Assembly (NCBI RefSeq): GCF_014651675.1
Contig: NZ_BMXI01000001.1
Span: 189,968 to 253,967 of the forward strand
From: Roseibacillus persicicus
GTDB lineage: Bacteria > Verrucomicrobiota > Verrucomicrobiia > Verrucomicrobiales > Akkermansiaceae
Direction of reading: 5' to 3'
Length of the DNA stretch: 64,000 nt
The notes below the pieces were generated by a model. That model did not search any database. It worked only from the letters and a program-made list of their open reading frames with translations, and was not told the DNA's origin. Made by a program: the position numbers and the translations under genes. Positions within the stretch are counted from its first letter, which is position 1. Each line of letters begins with the position of its first letter. This document shows, piece by piece, positions 53,401-64,000 of the stretch.

Positions 53401-53775
53401 TCAATTCGAAAGAGGCTCCACCAGTTCTACCTTGTGCCCGTCGCCATCCTCAACGACCGCTCTCCTCCCCCATTCACTTTCCTTGGCCTCGCTCACCACC
53501 CGAGCCCCGAGGGTCATCAAACGTTGAACGCATCCGTCCACGTCTTCCACCCGGAAGCCCAGCCTCACGAAATGGGTGGATTGTTCCGGGTTCTTGAGCG
53601 GATAGATCTCAAAGACCAGCCCACCCCCACCTGTCACGGCAGCGAGATGAAGCGGACCGGCGCCATGACGGTGCCTCTCGAAATGAAGCCCGAGCGCACC
53701 ATAAAATTGCTCCGCCCAGTCGAGGTCACCGGAACGAATGACGACGAGATTGAGAACTGACGAAGCCAATTTCAT
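53401..53775 (-). CDS. VOC-family (glyoxalase-like) protein
   Basis: A 124-residue vicinal-oxygen-chelate domain protein. The opening LNLVVIRSGDLDWAEQFYG and closing VVEDGDGHKVELVEPL are the two halves of the fold. The second metal-binding glutamate may be the E in HKVELVEP, but the first histidine is replaced in the opening strand. The substrate cannot be told. Length is that of a single-domain member. Confidence 0.8.
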   Translation of the reverse strand: MKLASSVLNLVVIRSGDLDWAEQFYGALGLHFERHRHGAGPLHLAAVTGGGGLVFEIYPLKNPEQSTHFVRLGFRVEDVDGCVQRLMTLGARVVSEAKESEWGRRAVVEDGDGHKVELVEPLSN

Positions 53776-53793
53776 CTTTATCAGAAAGACCCG

Positions 53794-54510
53794 CTAGGAC
53801 TTGGTCTTCGCAGTCGGTTCGTCTTCGACATCCTCCTTGAGCTCAAGCGCCTTCGAGAGGTGCGCCGCGACCTGCTTGGCCAGCTTTTGATAACCCTTCT
53901 TGGTATAATGAACGTCACCCGGTTGCGTGAAGAGCTCGGCGGCAAACTGGCGGCTCAATGCATTGAGATCGTTGACCGCAATCCCGTGCTTCTCCATCAC
54001 CTTGGCCGCCACTTCATTGTATTTCAAATCGTCGCCTACGATGCGACCTGCTTCCAGCTCTGGCACGACGGTCGTGCTGGCCCAGATGAGTTTCGCATCA
54101 GTTTTTTGCAAACGAGCAACCAGTCGTTCGAGATTTTTCTCATACTGCTCCAGCGAGGTAGTGAGGGTCCCGTTCACCTTGTCCCTCTTCCCTTGGACTT
54201 TCGATTCGGGATGCCGGTAGCACAGGTCCCAGAGTCCCCAGTTGAAGTGAATCACATCCCACTGCGTGTCCCCAATCCACTGGTCAATCTTTGCCAATCC
54301 AGTGCCAGTGTGCTGGGCATTCCCCTTGTGGTGTTCCACCACCGCCTTGCCCTCAAGCGCCCGTGCCACATAGGGAGTGTATCCCAATGAAATGGAATCC
54401 CCGATAATCAGCACCCGGGGCAAAGCCTCTTCTGCCGAAGCCTCGGCAAGCGACAGAAAGGCAGATGGTATCGTCACCCAAAGGAGCAGCGCGGTCAGCA
54501 ATTTGTTCAT
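53794..54510 (-). CDS. Exported SGNH/GDSL hydrolase
   Basis: A 238-residue protein with a signal peptide (about 1-25; starting at MNKLLTALLL). The GDSIS block (catalytic serine) lies near residue 36, NWGLWD supplies the oxyanion region and DVHYTKKG the Asp-His pair near 205. These are the four SGNH blocks. Family members cleave esters of lipids or polysaccharides. The C-terminal end is acidic and lysine-rich. It is the third of three small exported or enzymatic genes in a row. Confidence 0.84.
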   Translation of the reverse strand: MNKLLTALLLWVTIPSAFLSLAEASAEEALPRVLIIGDSISLGYTPYVARALEGKAVVEHHKGNAQHTGTGLAKIDQWIGDTQWDVIHFNWGLWDLCYRHPESKVQGKRDKVNGTLTTSLEQYEKNLERLVARLQKTDAKLIWASTTVVPELEAGRIVGDDLKYNEVAAKVMEKHGIAVNDLNALSRQFAAELFTQPGDVHYTKKGYQKLAKQVAAHLSKALELKEDVEDEPTAKTKS

Positions 54511-54570
54511 GGGCACCAGTCTCTCTCTTGGGGAAAAAACCTCCAGCTTTTCCCAGCCAAAAGCACCACC

Positions 54571-55476
54571 TTATTCTCCCGTCACCACCAGATGCGCGGA
54601 GAGCACGGCTTCCCGACAGATGGAATCACAATAACCTTCGTGCTCCGCCTGACAACTCGGGCAGCAGAAATGGCGCTCGTTGCAGCGGGTGTAGGTGCAG
54701 TTGATCTGAATATCGCAAGGCTCGTCACACCACTTGCAGCGCGCGATCACCTTGGCCCCCGGCGTCCGGTTCACTTCCACCCCAATGCGTTCGTCAAAGA
54801 CATAGCACTTGCCCTCAAAGCCCTCCCCCTTGGCCTCCTCATCCTTGCCGTATGTCACAATGCCGCCATGCAACTGATAGACCTGGTCGAAACCCTCCCG
54901 CTTGAGAAAGCCGCTGAACTTTTCACACCGGATCCCACCCGTGCAATAGGTCAGAATCTTCTTTCCTTCCAGATCCTCCCGATGGTCACGCACCCACCCC
55001 GGGAGGTCGCGGAAGCTTGGCACATCCGGCAGCATGGCTCCCTCGAAGCGTCCCATTTCCCACTCATAATCATTGCGAGCATCGATGATGACGACATCCT
55101 CCTTTTGCATCATCTCCTTCCACTCCTTGGGCGCGAGATAATCGCCGGTGACCTCACGGGGGGAAAAGTCCTCTTCACCCAACCCCAAAGTCACCACTTC
55201 CTCTCGGGCCTTCACCGACAAACGGGGGAAAACATGCCCCTCGGAAGGATCGACCTTCCACTCCATCCCAGCGGTCAGGGGATGTTCATCCATTACCCGC
55301 TGATACTCGAGGGTCGCCTCCGTGGTTCCGGAGACCGTGCCATTGATGCCCTCGCGCGCGACCAGAATGCGACCCCGCAAACCGAGTCTTTCACAAAGGT
55401 CCTTTTGCCATTGGCGATAGGCCTCAACGTCCTCGATCTCGTTGTAAAAGTAGTAGAGGAGAATCCGAAAATCCAT
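54571..55476 (-). CDS. trhO: tRNA uridine(34) hydroxylase (rhodanese domain)
   Basis: A 301-residue protein of the TrhO/YceA type, which hydroxylates uridine 34 of tRNA. I chose the ATG at 55476 (MDFRILLYYFYNEIEDVEAY), the family's usual opening; a frame to 55626 adds unsupported residues. The rhodanese domain carries the active cysteine in LTYCTGGIRCE near residue 180. A cysteine-rich end (CKWCDEPC, CCPSC and CDSIC) is typical and may bind zinc. Confidence 0.93.
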   Translation of the reverse strand: MDFRILLYYFYNEIEDVEAYRQWQKDLCERLGLRGRILVAREGINGTVSGTTEATLEYQRVMDEHPLTAGMEWKVDPSEGHVFPRLSVKAREEVVTLGLGEEDFSPREVTGDYLAPKEWKEMMQKEDVVIIDARNDYEWEMGRFEGAMLPDVPSFRDLPGWVRDHREDLEGKKILTYCTGGIRCEKFSGFLKREGFDQVYQLHGGIVTYGKDEEAKGEGFEGKCYVFDERIGVEVNRTPGAKVIARCKWCDEPCDIQINCTYTRCNERHFCCPSCQAEHEGYCDSICREAVLSAHLVVTGE

Positions 55477-55555
55477 GGCGGGGCTTCTTAGCAATTTTTG
55501 AAAACAACGAAAGTCTGAAGTGACGACCGAACGAGTGCCACCCAAGCTCCTCGAC

Positions 55556-56788
55556 TTAAAGATCCTCGGGGTTCTGCAACAGCTCAACCACTCTTCGCAG
55601 GAGAACCCCGGCACCACCGCCATCAACCACCCGATGATCGAAGGTCAATGTCAGCTCCGCCTCGAGAACGGGAACAAATTGGCCAGCTGCCTCATCCCAT
55701 ACCGGACGCTTCTCCCCAGAACCCATGCCGAGAATCAAAGTCTCACTCGGAAGCGGAACCGGAGTGGCCCAGCGAAGACCGAAAGTCCCGAAATTTGTGA
55801 CCGTGGCAATGCCGCCTCCAACTGCCTCCTCGGGCACCTTCTTGTCGCGGGACTGCACTACCAAATTCTCATAATCGGCGGACAATTCGCTCACGCTGCG
55901 TTGGTCGACGTTGCGAACCACCGGCACGACCACTCCGTCTTCCACTTGCACAGCAACCCCAATGTCATAGGCCTTGGGGTGAACGACCTTTTGGCCCACG
56001 AGGAAGCCCGCCGTGGCAGGATGCTCCTTTAAAGCAAGACCAAAGGCACGAAGTAGGAAAAGGGTCAGCCCCGGCTTTGGGTCCAGCGTCTTGCGATAGG
56101 CAACGAGCTTTTCCAACGGAGCTTCCATTCCCACGGTAGCCAAAGGACGGGTCCAGCTCCGACGCATGGCATCAGCCACCGCCAATCGCATTGGCGAAGC
56201 CTTTGTTCCCGGCCACCCTTCGATGTAGGAGAGGAAACTCTCCAGATCTTCGACCGTCACCCGACCTCCCGCCCCGCTGCCCGCAATGGCAGAAACATCG
56301 GCTCCCTGAAGCCCAAGCTCGTTCATCCGCGCGCGCATCCGGGGTGAGATGTAGTGCGCTCCCTGCAAGCCGCCGGCGGGCACCTTGAGGCCCTGCACGC
56401 TAGGCTCGACCTCCACCTTGGGGGGCGTGTAACTCTCCTCCTCCGTCCCCGGGCGATAATCATGCGGGCGATTCACCTCTTCTTCCACCGGAGTAGCAGC
56501 CGACTCGTCCCCATGCACAGTCACCCCCGTGCGCTCGACTTCTTCGGCGGTCGCTTCCAGCAATCCCAATATCGTTCCCACCGCATAGGTCTCCCCTTCT
56601 TCAGCGAAAAGCTCTTTCACCACCCCGCCACACAAGGTGGTGACGCCCATGGTGGCCTTGTTGGTTTCGACTTCAATGATTTCCTGATCGGCCTGGACCT
56701 CGGACCCGATGGCGACATCAAGCCGGATGATGGTGGCTTCGGCAATGGACTCCCCGAGCTGGGGCATGGTGACTGCTACTAGAGGCAT
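55556..56788 (-). CDS. 2-Oxoacid dehydrogenase complex E2 (dihydrolipoyl acyltransferase)
   Basis: A 410-residue E2 subunit. A single lipoyl domain (1-80) carries lipoylated K44 in ETNKATM. A flexible linker (about 85-140) leads to the E1/E3-binding domain (about 143-185; MRARMNELGLQGADVSAIAGSG) and then the catalytic domain with FDHRVVDGGGAG near the end. It is the last gene of an E1alpha-E1beta-E2 unit. An E3 gene is not present. Whether it is the pyruvate or branched-chain complex cannot be decided here. Confidence 0.93.
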   Translation of the reverse strand: MPLVAVTMPQLGESIAEATIIRLDVAIGSEVQADQEIIEVETNKATMGVTTLCGGVVKELFAEEGETYAVGTILGLLEATAEEVERTGVTVHGDESAATPVEEEVNRPHDYRPGTEEESYTPPKVEVEPSVQGLKVPAGGLQGAHYISPRMRARMNELGLQGADVSAIAGSGAGGRVTVEDLESFLSYIEGWPGTKASPMRLAVADAMRRSWTRPLATVGMEAPLEKLVAYRKTLDPKPGLTLFLLRAFGLALKEHPATAGFLVGQKVVHPKAYDIGVAVQVEDGVVVPVVRNVDQRSVSELSADYENLVVQSRDKKVPEEAVGGGIATVTNFGTFGLRWATPVPLPSETLILGMGSGEKRPVWDEAAGQFVPVLEAELTLTFDHRVVDGGGAGVLLRRVVELLQNPEDL

Positions 56789-56796
56789 CGTAGTTG

Positions 56797-57765
56797 TTAG
56801 AAGTTCAGAAGTTTTCGTAAAGCATCGACAATGGTCTCGGGCGTGGGCCGGTGCGCGCGCCAGAGGTCTGGATGATAAGGGATGGGCGTGTCTTTGGCAT
56901 TCAGACGTGCCGGAGGGGCATCCAAGAGATGAAAACCCTCCGAGGCTACACGCGAAACCACTTCAGCAGTGACTCCGCCCCAAGGAAAAGCTTCGCCCAG
57001 CGCCAGTACCCGCCCGGTGCGTGCCACGCTGGCCATGATGGTATCGGTATCGATGGGCTTGACGCAACGCAGGTCAACGACCTCGATCTCCCAGCCGTCT
57101 TCCGCCAGACGCTCCGCAGCCTTTACGGCCTCATGCACCATGGCCGAATAGGTCACCACCGTCGCATGCTTGCCCGGGCGGGTGATGCGGGCTTGCGTGA
57201 GCGGGAGGCCATCCGACGCAAAGCTATCCGCCTTGAGCCAACGATAGAGAAACTTGTGTTCACAAAAGACAACCGGGTCGTCAAACTCCACCGCCTCCTT
57301 GAGCATATGATAGGCATCTCCGACCGTAGCCGGTGCAATCACCATCATGCCGGGATAGTGCGAGTAGAGCGCCTCCATCATTTGACTGTGGAAAGGCCCC
57401 GAACCGGGCGTCCCCCCCGACGGCAGCCGCAGAGTCAATGGAATGGAAGTCCCGGTGCGATAATAATAAGTCGCCGCATGATTGACCATCTGGTTCAATG
57501 CAATGGAGGAAAAGTCCGCGAACTGCATCTCCACAATCGGCCGCATGCCCTCGATGGCCGCTCCAATAGCAGCTCCCACCATGGCGTCCTCGCTGATCGG
57601 GGTATCGAGCACACGCTCGGGAAATTCCGACTTTAACCCCTGGGTGGCCTTGAAGGCACCGCCAAACTGCCCCACGTCCTGACCGTAGATAAAAACGCGG
57701 TCATCATCCCGCAACAAGTCGTGCTGCGCCGCACGAATCGCATCGATATAAGTCACTTCTCCCAT
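56797..57765 (-). CDS. 2-Oxoacid dehydrogenase complex E1 beta subunit
   Basis: A 322-residue E1 beta subunit. The opening YIDAIRAAQHDLLRDDDRVF, then ISEDAMVGAAIGAAIEGMRPI and later GKHATVVTYSAMVHEAVKAA and DLRCVKPIDTDTI are typical. It works with E1 alpha on thiamine diphosphate to decarboxylate the 2-oxoacid. It lies 13 bases after the E1 alpha gene and 8 bases before the E2 gene. Confidence 0.95.
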   Translation of the reverse strand: MGEVTYIDAIRAAQHDLLRDDDRVFIYGQDVGQFGGAFKATQGLKSEFPERVLDTPISEDAMVGAAIGAAIEGMRPIVEMQFADFSSIALNQMVNHAATYYYRTGTSIPLTLRLPSGGTPGSGPFHSQMMEALYSHYPGMMVIAPATVGDAYHMLKEAVEFDDPVVFCEHKFLYRWLKADSFASDGLPLTQARITRPGKHATVVTYSAMVHEAVKAAERLAEDGWEIEVVDLRCVKPIDTDTIMASVARTGRVLALGEAFPWGGVTAEVVSRVASEGFHLLDAPPARLNAKDTPIPYHPDLWRAHRPTPETIVDALRKLLNF

Positions 57766-57778
57766 ACCTTTCTTCCCT

Positions 57779-58786
57779 CTAAAAGTTTCCTTCCGGTGCC
57801 AAGCCCTTCATCGCCCGCCAGTCCTCCTGCCGGGCATCGGGAGCCGCCTCACGCTGGGTCTGCGCCACGGCGGCGGTCACCTCTTCCCGCGCTTTCTCCT
57901 CCCACTGATTCCAAAGAGATTCATCTACTAGGCCAGCCTCTAACAACTCCTCTTTCGCGACCTCCAAGCAGTCGCGCCCCAGCTCTCCGGCCTTGAGAGC
58001 GTCGGCCACGTAAGCTCCGTCATCGTGCTCGCCATGACCTCCCAGGCGCAGCAAGTCGGCCACGACCAATTGCGGGCCTTCTCCAGCGCGGGCAGCCGCA
58101 ACCGCCCCGCCCACCTTATCGAGACAATCCATCAAACTGTTGCCCCTCGCCTTCCACCCACGAATGCCATACCCAGCGGCTCGATCAAAGAGGTCACCCC
58201 GAAACTGTCGCGTATTGGGCGTCGAATACGCATATTGATTGTTGGCCACTACCACCACCAGCGGCAACTGCTCCACCGCAGCCAGATTGAGTCCCTCGTG
58301 AAAAGCTCCCGTTGAAGTCCCCCCATCGCCAATACAAGTCGCACCCACCACTCCATCCAACCGCCCCTTCAAGCGTCGGGCCAAGAGCATTCCGGTCACC
58401 ACCGAAACGGCTGCTCCGAGGTGGCTAATCATTGCAGGCATGCCCATCTCGGGACGGCCACGATGAATATTTCCGTCGCGACCCCGCATAGGACCTTCCA
58501 CCGAGCCCAAATATGTCCGGGTGACATCCAAGATCTCCTCTCCAAAGCCCGTGCGCCCCGCCTGATCGCGAATCAAGGGCGCGAAAACATCCGTGCCCTG
58601 CTGCAACTGAGTGCCCAACACTCCGCTCAAAGCTTCCTGGCCACGTCCCAAGTAAACCCCTCCCACAATCTGCCCTGCCTTGTACAGACTGCGCAGCTTG
58701 TCCTCCAATACGCGGGCCTCAATCATTGCGCGCGCCGCGCGCCGCGCCGCCTCCCGCAATTCTTCACTCATTTCCCCAAGGGCCAT
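57779..58786 (-). CDS. 2-Oxoacid dehydrogenase complex E1 alpha subunit
   Basis: A 335-residue E1 alpha subunit. I chose the ATG at 58786 (MALGEMSEELREAARRAARA); a frame to 58822 adds a basic extension without support. The thiamine diphosphate motif is intact: GDGGTSTGAFHEGLNLAAVE and VVVVANNQYAYST. The HGEHDDGAY stretch near 265 is part of the phosphorylation-loop region. It is the first gene of the E1alpha-E1beta-E2 unit. Confidence 0.94.
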   Translation of the reverse strand: MALGEMSEELREAARRAARAMIEARVLEDKLRSLYKAGQIVGGVYLGRGQEALSGVLGTQLQQGTDVFAPLIRDQAGRTGFGEEILDVTRTYLGSVEGPMRGRDGNIHRGRPEMGMPAMISHLGAAVSVVTGMLLARRLKGRLDGVVGATCIGDGGTSTGAFHEGLNLAAVEQLPLVVVVANNQYAYSTPNTRQFRGDLFDRAAGYGIRGWKARGNSLMDCLDKVGGAVAAARAGEGPQLVVADLLRLGGHGEHDDGAYVADALKAGELGRDCLEVAKEELLEAGLVDESLWNQWEEKAREEVTAAVAQTQREAAPDARQEDWRAMKGLAPEGNF

Positions 58787-59293
58787 TGCAGTTAGCTTGG
58801 ACCTCTTAGCCTCAACTCGCAACGCCTTTCCTTGCCTTTCCCGTGCACATCCTGCTTTGACGAAAAACGCTTGTTCAAGAAACCTTCCAATCAGCCCTTC
58901 CCTCCCTGAAAGAAGGAGAAAATCCCGCTGTTAGGAGTCCGGTCTCTTTGCGGCTTTCCGTCACAATCCGAGCTCAGAGATCCGCCTCCATTTGCAAGTT
59001 CCTCCAGAAAACCGAAATTTTTCGATCACCTTCACACGAGACGAGACCCTCGGTTTGACTAGCCTGGAAAAAAGGGGCCAACGGAGACAGCTAACTGAAC
59101 TCGCCGGCAGCCCTCCTCCTCGGTGTTCTCACCCCAAGACTCCCGAGTGCGAAGGCTCGCCGCCGCTCGGAAGCTGAAGCGAAACCGCAATGAGAGACAG
59201 GACAGCTTCACGAATTTCCAACGCGCACCAATGAGCGAGGACCAGCTCGTCCCGGGCCAAGTCACTTCCGAAAAAACCGGAAGTGGTCGCATC

Positions 59294-59323
59294 CGGAGCG
59301 CGGGTCTTCAGCCCGCCCCACTG
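59294..59323 (+). repeat. REP-like inverted repeat, left copy
   Basis: A 30-base sequence (core GCGGGTCTTCAGCCCGC, itself a small hairpin) whose exact reverse complement occurs at 59431-59460. This is the arrangement of paired REP elements. It lies 8 bases after an 8-base-stem hairpin. Confidence 0.75.
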
Positions 59324-59430
59324 CCCAAGTCAAAGCCAAAAGCCCCCAGCAATTCAGAGTCTTCAGGAAGGAGCTCAGAACTTGTACGGGAGGGCTTAGT
59401 CAGCCTGCTTGGCGAAGCAAAATGACGGAC

Positions 59431-59460
59431 CAGTGGGGCGGGCTGAAGACCCGCGCTCCG
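59431..59460 (-). repeat. REP-like inverted repeat, right copy
   Basis: An exact inverted copy of 59294-59323, separated from it by 107 bases. The pair resembles a bacterial interspersed mosaic element or a small MITE. No transposase gene is nearby. Confidence 0.75.
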
Positions 59461-59620
59461 CTAGAAATTAGCCGGCAACATGCTTGATGCAGTGCCATTA
59501 CGGACTGATGCGAAGCTTGTTCAAGGCTTTGAGCGTTTCCATTTCTTCGCCAGCCCACAACCAGCCCTTTCATCGTTGGTGAAGTAAGCTCTCCGGAAAG
59601 CGCTCAATCTCCTCCACTCC

Positions 59621-59656
59621 AAAAACAAAAAAAGCCGGAGGTTTCCCTCCGGCTTT
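59621..59656 (-). terminator. Rho-independent terminator of groEL
   Basis: A perfect 11-base stem (AAAGCCGGAGG / CCTCCGGCTTT, 59631-59656) with a 4-base loop. On the minus strand it is followed by a T-rich tract (the A-run at 59621-59637 on the plus strand). It lies 32 bases after the groEL stop. Confidence 0.92.
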
Positions 59657-59687
59657 CTGATGTGAATCTTTTTGAATCGTTCCGAAC

Positions 59688-61313
59688 TTAGAAGTCCATG
59701 CCACCGTGGTCGTGACCAGCGGGAGCAGCAGCTTCGGGCTCAGGGATATCTGTGATGAGACACTCGGTGGTGAGCATCAAACCAGAGATTGAGGAAGCGT
59801 TCTGGAGGGCGCTGCGGGTGACCTTAGTTGGGTCAACCACACCAGCAGCCACGAGGTCTTCGTATTCGCCAGTAGCGACGTTGTAACCTTCGTTGCCTTT
59901 GCGTCCTTTGACTTGCTCAACGATGAGCGCGCCTTCGAGACCAGCGTTGGCAGCAAGCTGACGGAGAGGAGCTTCGATTGCTTTCGCTACGATGCCCGCA
60001 CCAGTCGCTTCGTCACCAGTGAGCTTGAGGTCGCCGATTTGGCTGTGCGCACGGATGAGAGCGGTGCCACCTCCGGGGACGATACCTTCTTCAACTGCAG
60101 CACGGGTCGCGTGAAGAGCATCTTCAACACGAGCCTTCTTCTCCTTCATCTCAGTTTCGGTAGCAGCTCCGACGTTGATGACGGCAACTCCACCAGCCAA
60201 CTTGGCAAGACGCTCCTGGAGCTTCTCGCGGTCGTAGTCAGAAGAGGTGTCTTCGATCTGCTTGCGGATTTGGTTCACGCGACCAGTGATGGCGTCGCTG
60301 GTTCCGTTACCTTCCACGATGGTGGTGTTTTCCTTGGTGATGGAAACGCGCTTGGCTTCACCGAGGTCGGAGAGCTCGAGGTTCTCGAGCTTGAGTCCAA
60401 GGTCTTCAGTGATGCAACGTCCGCCGGTGAGGATAGCGAGGTCTTCGAGCATCGCCTTGCGACGGTCGCCGAAGCCAGGAGCCTTCACAGCTGCGATGTT
60501 GAGAGTGCCGCGCAGCTTGTTCACTACGAGAGTAGCGAGGGCTTCACCTTCCACGTCCTCAGCAATGATGAGGAGAGGACGGCTGGTCTTGGCGACTTTC
60601 TCGAGAAGAGGAAGCATGTCCTTGAGGGAAGAAATTTTCTTCTCGTGGATGAGGATGTAAGCGCTATCGAGGGAGCACTCCATGGTCTCGGAATCAGTCA
60701 CGAAGTAAGGAGAAAGATACCCCTTGTCGAACTGCATCCCTTCAACCACGTCGAGAGTGGTCTCGATGCCTTTGGCTTCTTCAACAGTGATGGTTCCGTC
60801 TTTGCCCACTTTGTCCATCGCTTCCGCAATGATGTTGCCGATCTCGGCATCCCAGTTGGCGGAAACGGTAGCAACCTGTGCGATCTCCTTGCTGTCGCTG
60901 ACCTCTTTGGAGATTTCAGCAAGCTGAGCCACGATGGCTTCGGCAGCCTTCTGGATACCACGCTGGAGGCTGATTGGGTTGGCACCCGCAGTCACGTTGC
61001 GCAGACCTTCACGGTAGATGGCTTCCGCAAGAACGGTCGCAGTTGTGGTTCCGTCACCAGCGATGTCGGAAGTCTTGGAAGAGACCTCCTTGATGAGCTG
61101 GGCGCCCATGTTTTCGTAAGGGTCGTCGAGCTCGATTTCTTTCGCAACCGAGACACCGTCTTTGGTCACGGTGGGAGAACCGAACTTCTTATCAAGAATC
61201 ACGTTGCGGCCGGAGGGCCCAAGTGTCGCCTTTACCGCACGAGCCAACTTCTCAACTCCACGGAGGAGGGACTGGCGTGCCTTTTCGTCAAATTCCAATT
61301 GTTTGCCTGACAT
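59688..61313 (-). CDS. groL: Chaperonin GroEL (Hsp60)
   Basis: A 541-residue GroEL. The nucleotide site ([20 protein letters not shown], then [13 protein letters not shown]) and the apical and intermediate domain sequences are intact. The C-terminus ends in GHDHGGMDF, a histidine-bearing variant of the GGM tail. It is the last gene of the dnaK-groES-groEL run, 31 bases after groES. It refolds proteins in a double ring with GroES. Confidence 0.98.
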   Translation of the reverse strand: MSGKQLEFDEKARQSLLRGVEKLARAVKATLGPSGRNVILDKKFGSPTVTKDGVSVAKEIELDDPYENMGAQLIKEVSSKTSDIAGDGTTTATVLAEAIYREGLRNVTAGANPISLQRGIQKAAEAIVAQLAEISKEVSDSKEIAQVATVSANWDAEIGNIIAEAMDKVGKDGTITVEEAKGIETTLDVVEGMQFDKGYLSPYFVTDSETMECSLDSAYILIHEKKISSLKDMLPLLEKVAKTSRPLLIIAEDVEGEALATLVVNKLRGTLNIAAVKAPGFGDRRKAMLEDLAILTGGRCITEDLGLKLENLELSDLGEAKRVSITKENTTIVEGNGTSDAITGRVNQIRKQIEDTSSDYDREKLQERLAKLAGGVAVINVGAATETEMKEKKARVEDALHATRAAVEEGIVPGGGTALIRAHSQIGDLKLTGDEATGAGIVAKAIEAPLRQLAANAGLEGALIVEQVKGRKGNEGYNVATGEYEDLVAAGVVDPTKVTRSALQNASSISGLMLTTECLITDIPEPEAAAPAGHDHGGMDF

Positions 61314-61344
61314 ATAATTTTTTCTTCTACTAGATTGTTAGTAA

Positions 61345-61638
61345 TTAGTCTTCAACAACACCGAGGATATCGGACTCGGAAAGGATGAGGAGGTCTTCTC
61401 CGTTCACCTTTACGTCTGTTCCGCCATACTTGGAGATGAGCACCTTGTCGCCCACCTTGACGGTGAACTCGATGACTTCACCCTTTTCGTCTTTGCCGCC
61501 CGTTCCGAGGGAGACCACTTCAGCCTCCTGGGGCTTTTCCTTTGCGCTGTCGGGAAGAACGATTCCTCCTGCAGTCACTTCATCAGCTTCCAAGCGCTTC
61601 ACAAGCACTCGGGCTCCAAGCGGTTTAATGCTAGCCAT
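61345..61638 (-). CDS. groS: Co-chaperonin GroES (Hsp10)
   Basis: A 97-residue GroES. The opening [19 protein letters not shown], the mobile loop ending in [16 protein letters not shown] and the closing [20 protein letters not shown] are typical. The leader is A/C-rich and has no Shine-Dalgarno site. It lies 82 bases after dnaK, across a terminator-like hairpin. Confidence 0.98.
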   Translation of the reverse strand: MASIKPLGARVLVKRLEADEVTAGGIVLPDSAKEKPQEAEVVSLGTGGKDEKGEVIEFTVKVGDKVLISKYGGTDVKVNGEDLLILSESDILGVVED

Positions 61639-61667
61639 GTTTTTGTTTCTTAGTTGTTTGTTGGTTT

Positions 61668-61706
61668 AAAAAAGCCCGCCCTGGCTTCGAAAGAAACCAA
61701 AGCGGG
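61668..61706 (-). terminator. Imperfect terminator or attenuator between dnaK and groES
   Basis: On the minus strand CCCGC...GCGGG closes an imperfect stem (with TTTC loop and G-T pairs), followed by CTTTTTT. It lies 15 bases after the dnaK stop and only about 30 bases before the groES start. It may reduce but not stop read-through to groESL. Confidence 0.55.
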
Positions 61707-61720
61707 AAATCTTCTTTTGA

Positions 61721-64000
<2,280 letters not shown>

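Larger units (their letters stand above)
58787..59687. other. Gene-free region with repeats upstream of E1 alpha and after groEL
   Basis: This 901-base stretch holds no gene I can support. It should contain the promoter of the E1 alpha unit (minus strand, right of 58786). It has a hairpin with an 8-base stem (CACTTCCG 59263, CGGAAGTG 59278), the REP-like inverted pair listed separately, and the groEL terminator at its right end. Open frames here, such as the 100-codon frame at 59123-59425, run through the repeats and look accidental. Confidence 0.6.

Noticed and set aside
59123-59425. A 100-codon plus-strand frame in the gene-free stretch
   Set aside because: It runs through the REP-like repeat and the adjacent hairpin, and its protein has low-complexity composition without any motif.
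59913-61310. A 465-codon frame opposite groEL
   Set aside because: It is antisense to a clear GroEL over its whole length, a usual effect of codon bias in GC-rich genes.

Overview
The window is a moderately GC-rich stretch of bacterial chromosome that reads as Verrucomicrobiota, most likely a member of the Verrucomicrobiales. No single gene proves this. The evidence is a combination typical of that group: a MoxR/DUF58/vWA/DUF4175/DUF4159 cluster, a PEP-CTERM protein beside large discoidin-like and CotH surface proteins, an ECF sigma factor paired with a kinase carrying PEGA and formylglycine-enzyme-like domains, and a lipopolysaccharide outer membrane (kdsA, Lpt genes, lptB). I found no rRNA, tRNA, CRISPR array or insertion sequence.

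Layout. 1-10826 (+): a tightly coupled envelope cluster of MoxR (5' end cut), DUF58, BatA-type vWA, vWA, DUF4175-like coiled-coil and DUF4159 proteins, then a metallophosphatase/tetraheme cytochrome fusion and a PPP phosphatase (10923-11594). 11591-27469 (-): nineteen same-strand genes with mostly overlapping or nearly abutting ends. They encode a type IV pilus / type II secretion machine: ABC ATPase, ABC permease, partner protein, PilT-like ATPase, major pseudopilin, GspL-like, PilO/GspM-like, periplasmic protein, secretin, accessory protein, GspE/PilB ATPase, GspF/PilC, second pseudopilin, and a tail of six small envelope or unknown proteins ending with DUF1287. 27808-31486 (-): ECF sigma factor, multidomain kinase, OsmC-like protein.

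31798-34655 (+): a small outer-membrane barrel, a menC-like enzyme and a sugar-nucleotidyltransferase, with two strong terminators. 34784-43963: three surface proteins built around the same discoidin-like module (six copies), one with a PEP-CTERM tail and one a 1522-residue CotH protein. 44082-47949 (+): membrane protein, DUF1844, kdsA, an LptC-LptA-like fusion and lptB, a coherent Kdo and LPS export unit. 47939-58786 (-): a degenerate small-GTPase-like protein with a roadblock-like partner, peptide deformylase, ExbB/ExbD, a DUF5009 membrane protein, a serine protease, a VOC protein, an SGNH hydrolase, trhO, and E2/E1beta/E1alpha of a 2-oxoacid dehydrogenase. 58787-59687: a gene-free stretch holding a perfect 30-base inverted pair of REP-like sequences. 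59688-63664 (-): dnaK-groES-groEL.

The most unusual system is the 16-kb secretion/pilus operon. It joins a GspL-type inner-membrane platform, a PilT-like retraction ATPase and an ABC-2 transporter arranged like PilG/PilH/PilI of Myxococcus, and it carries several proteins I cannot assign. Functional calls rest on motif reading only; no database search was possible.
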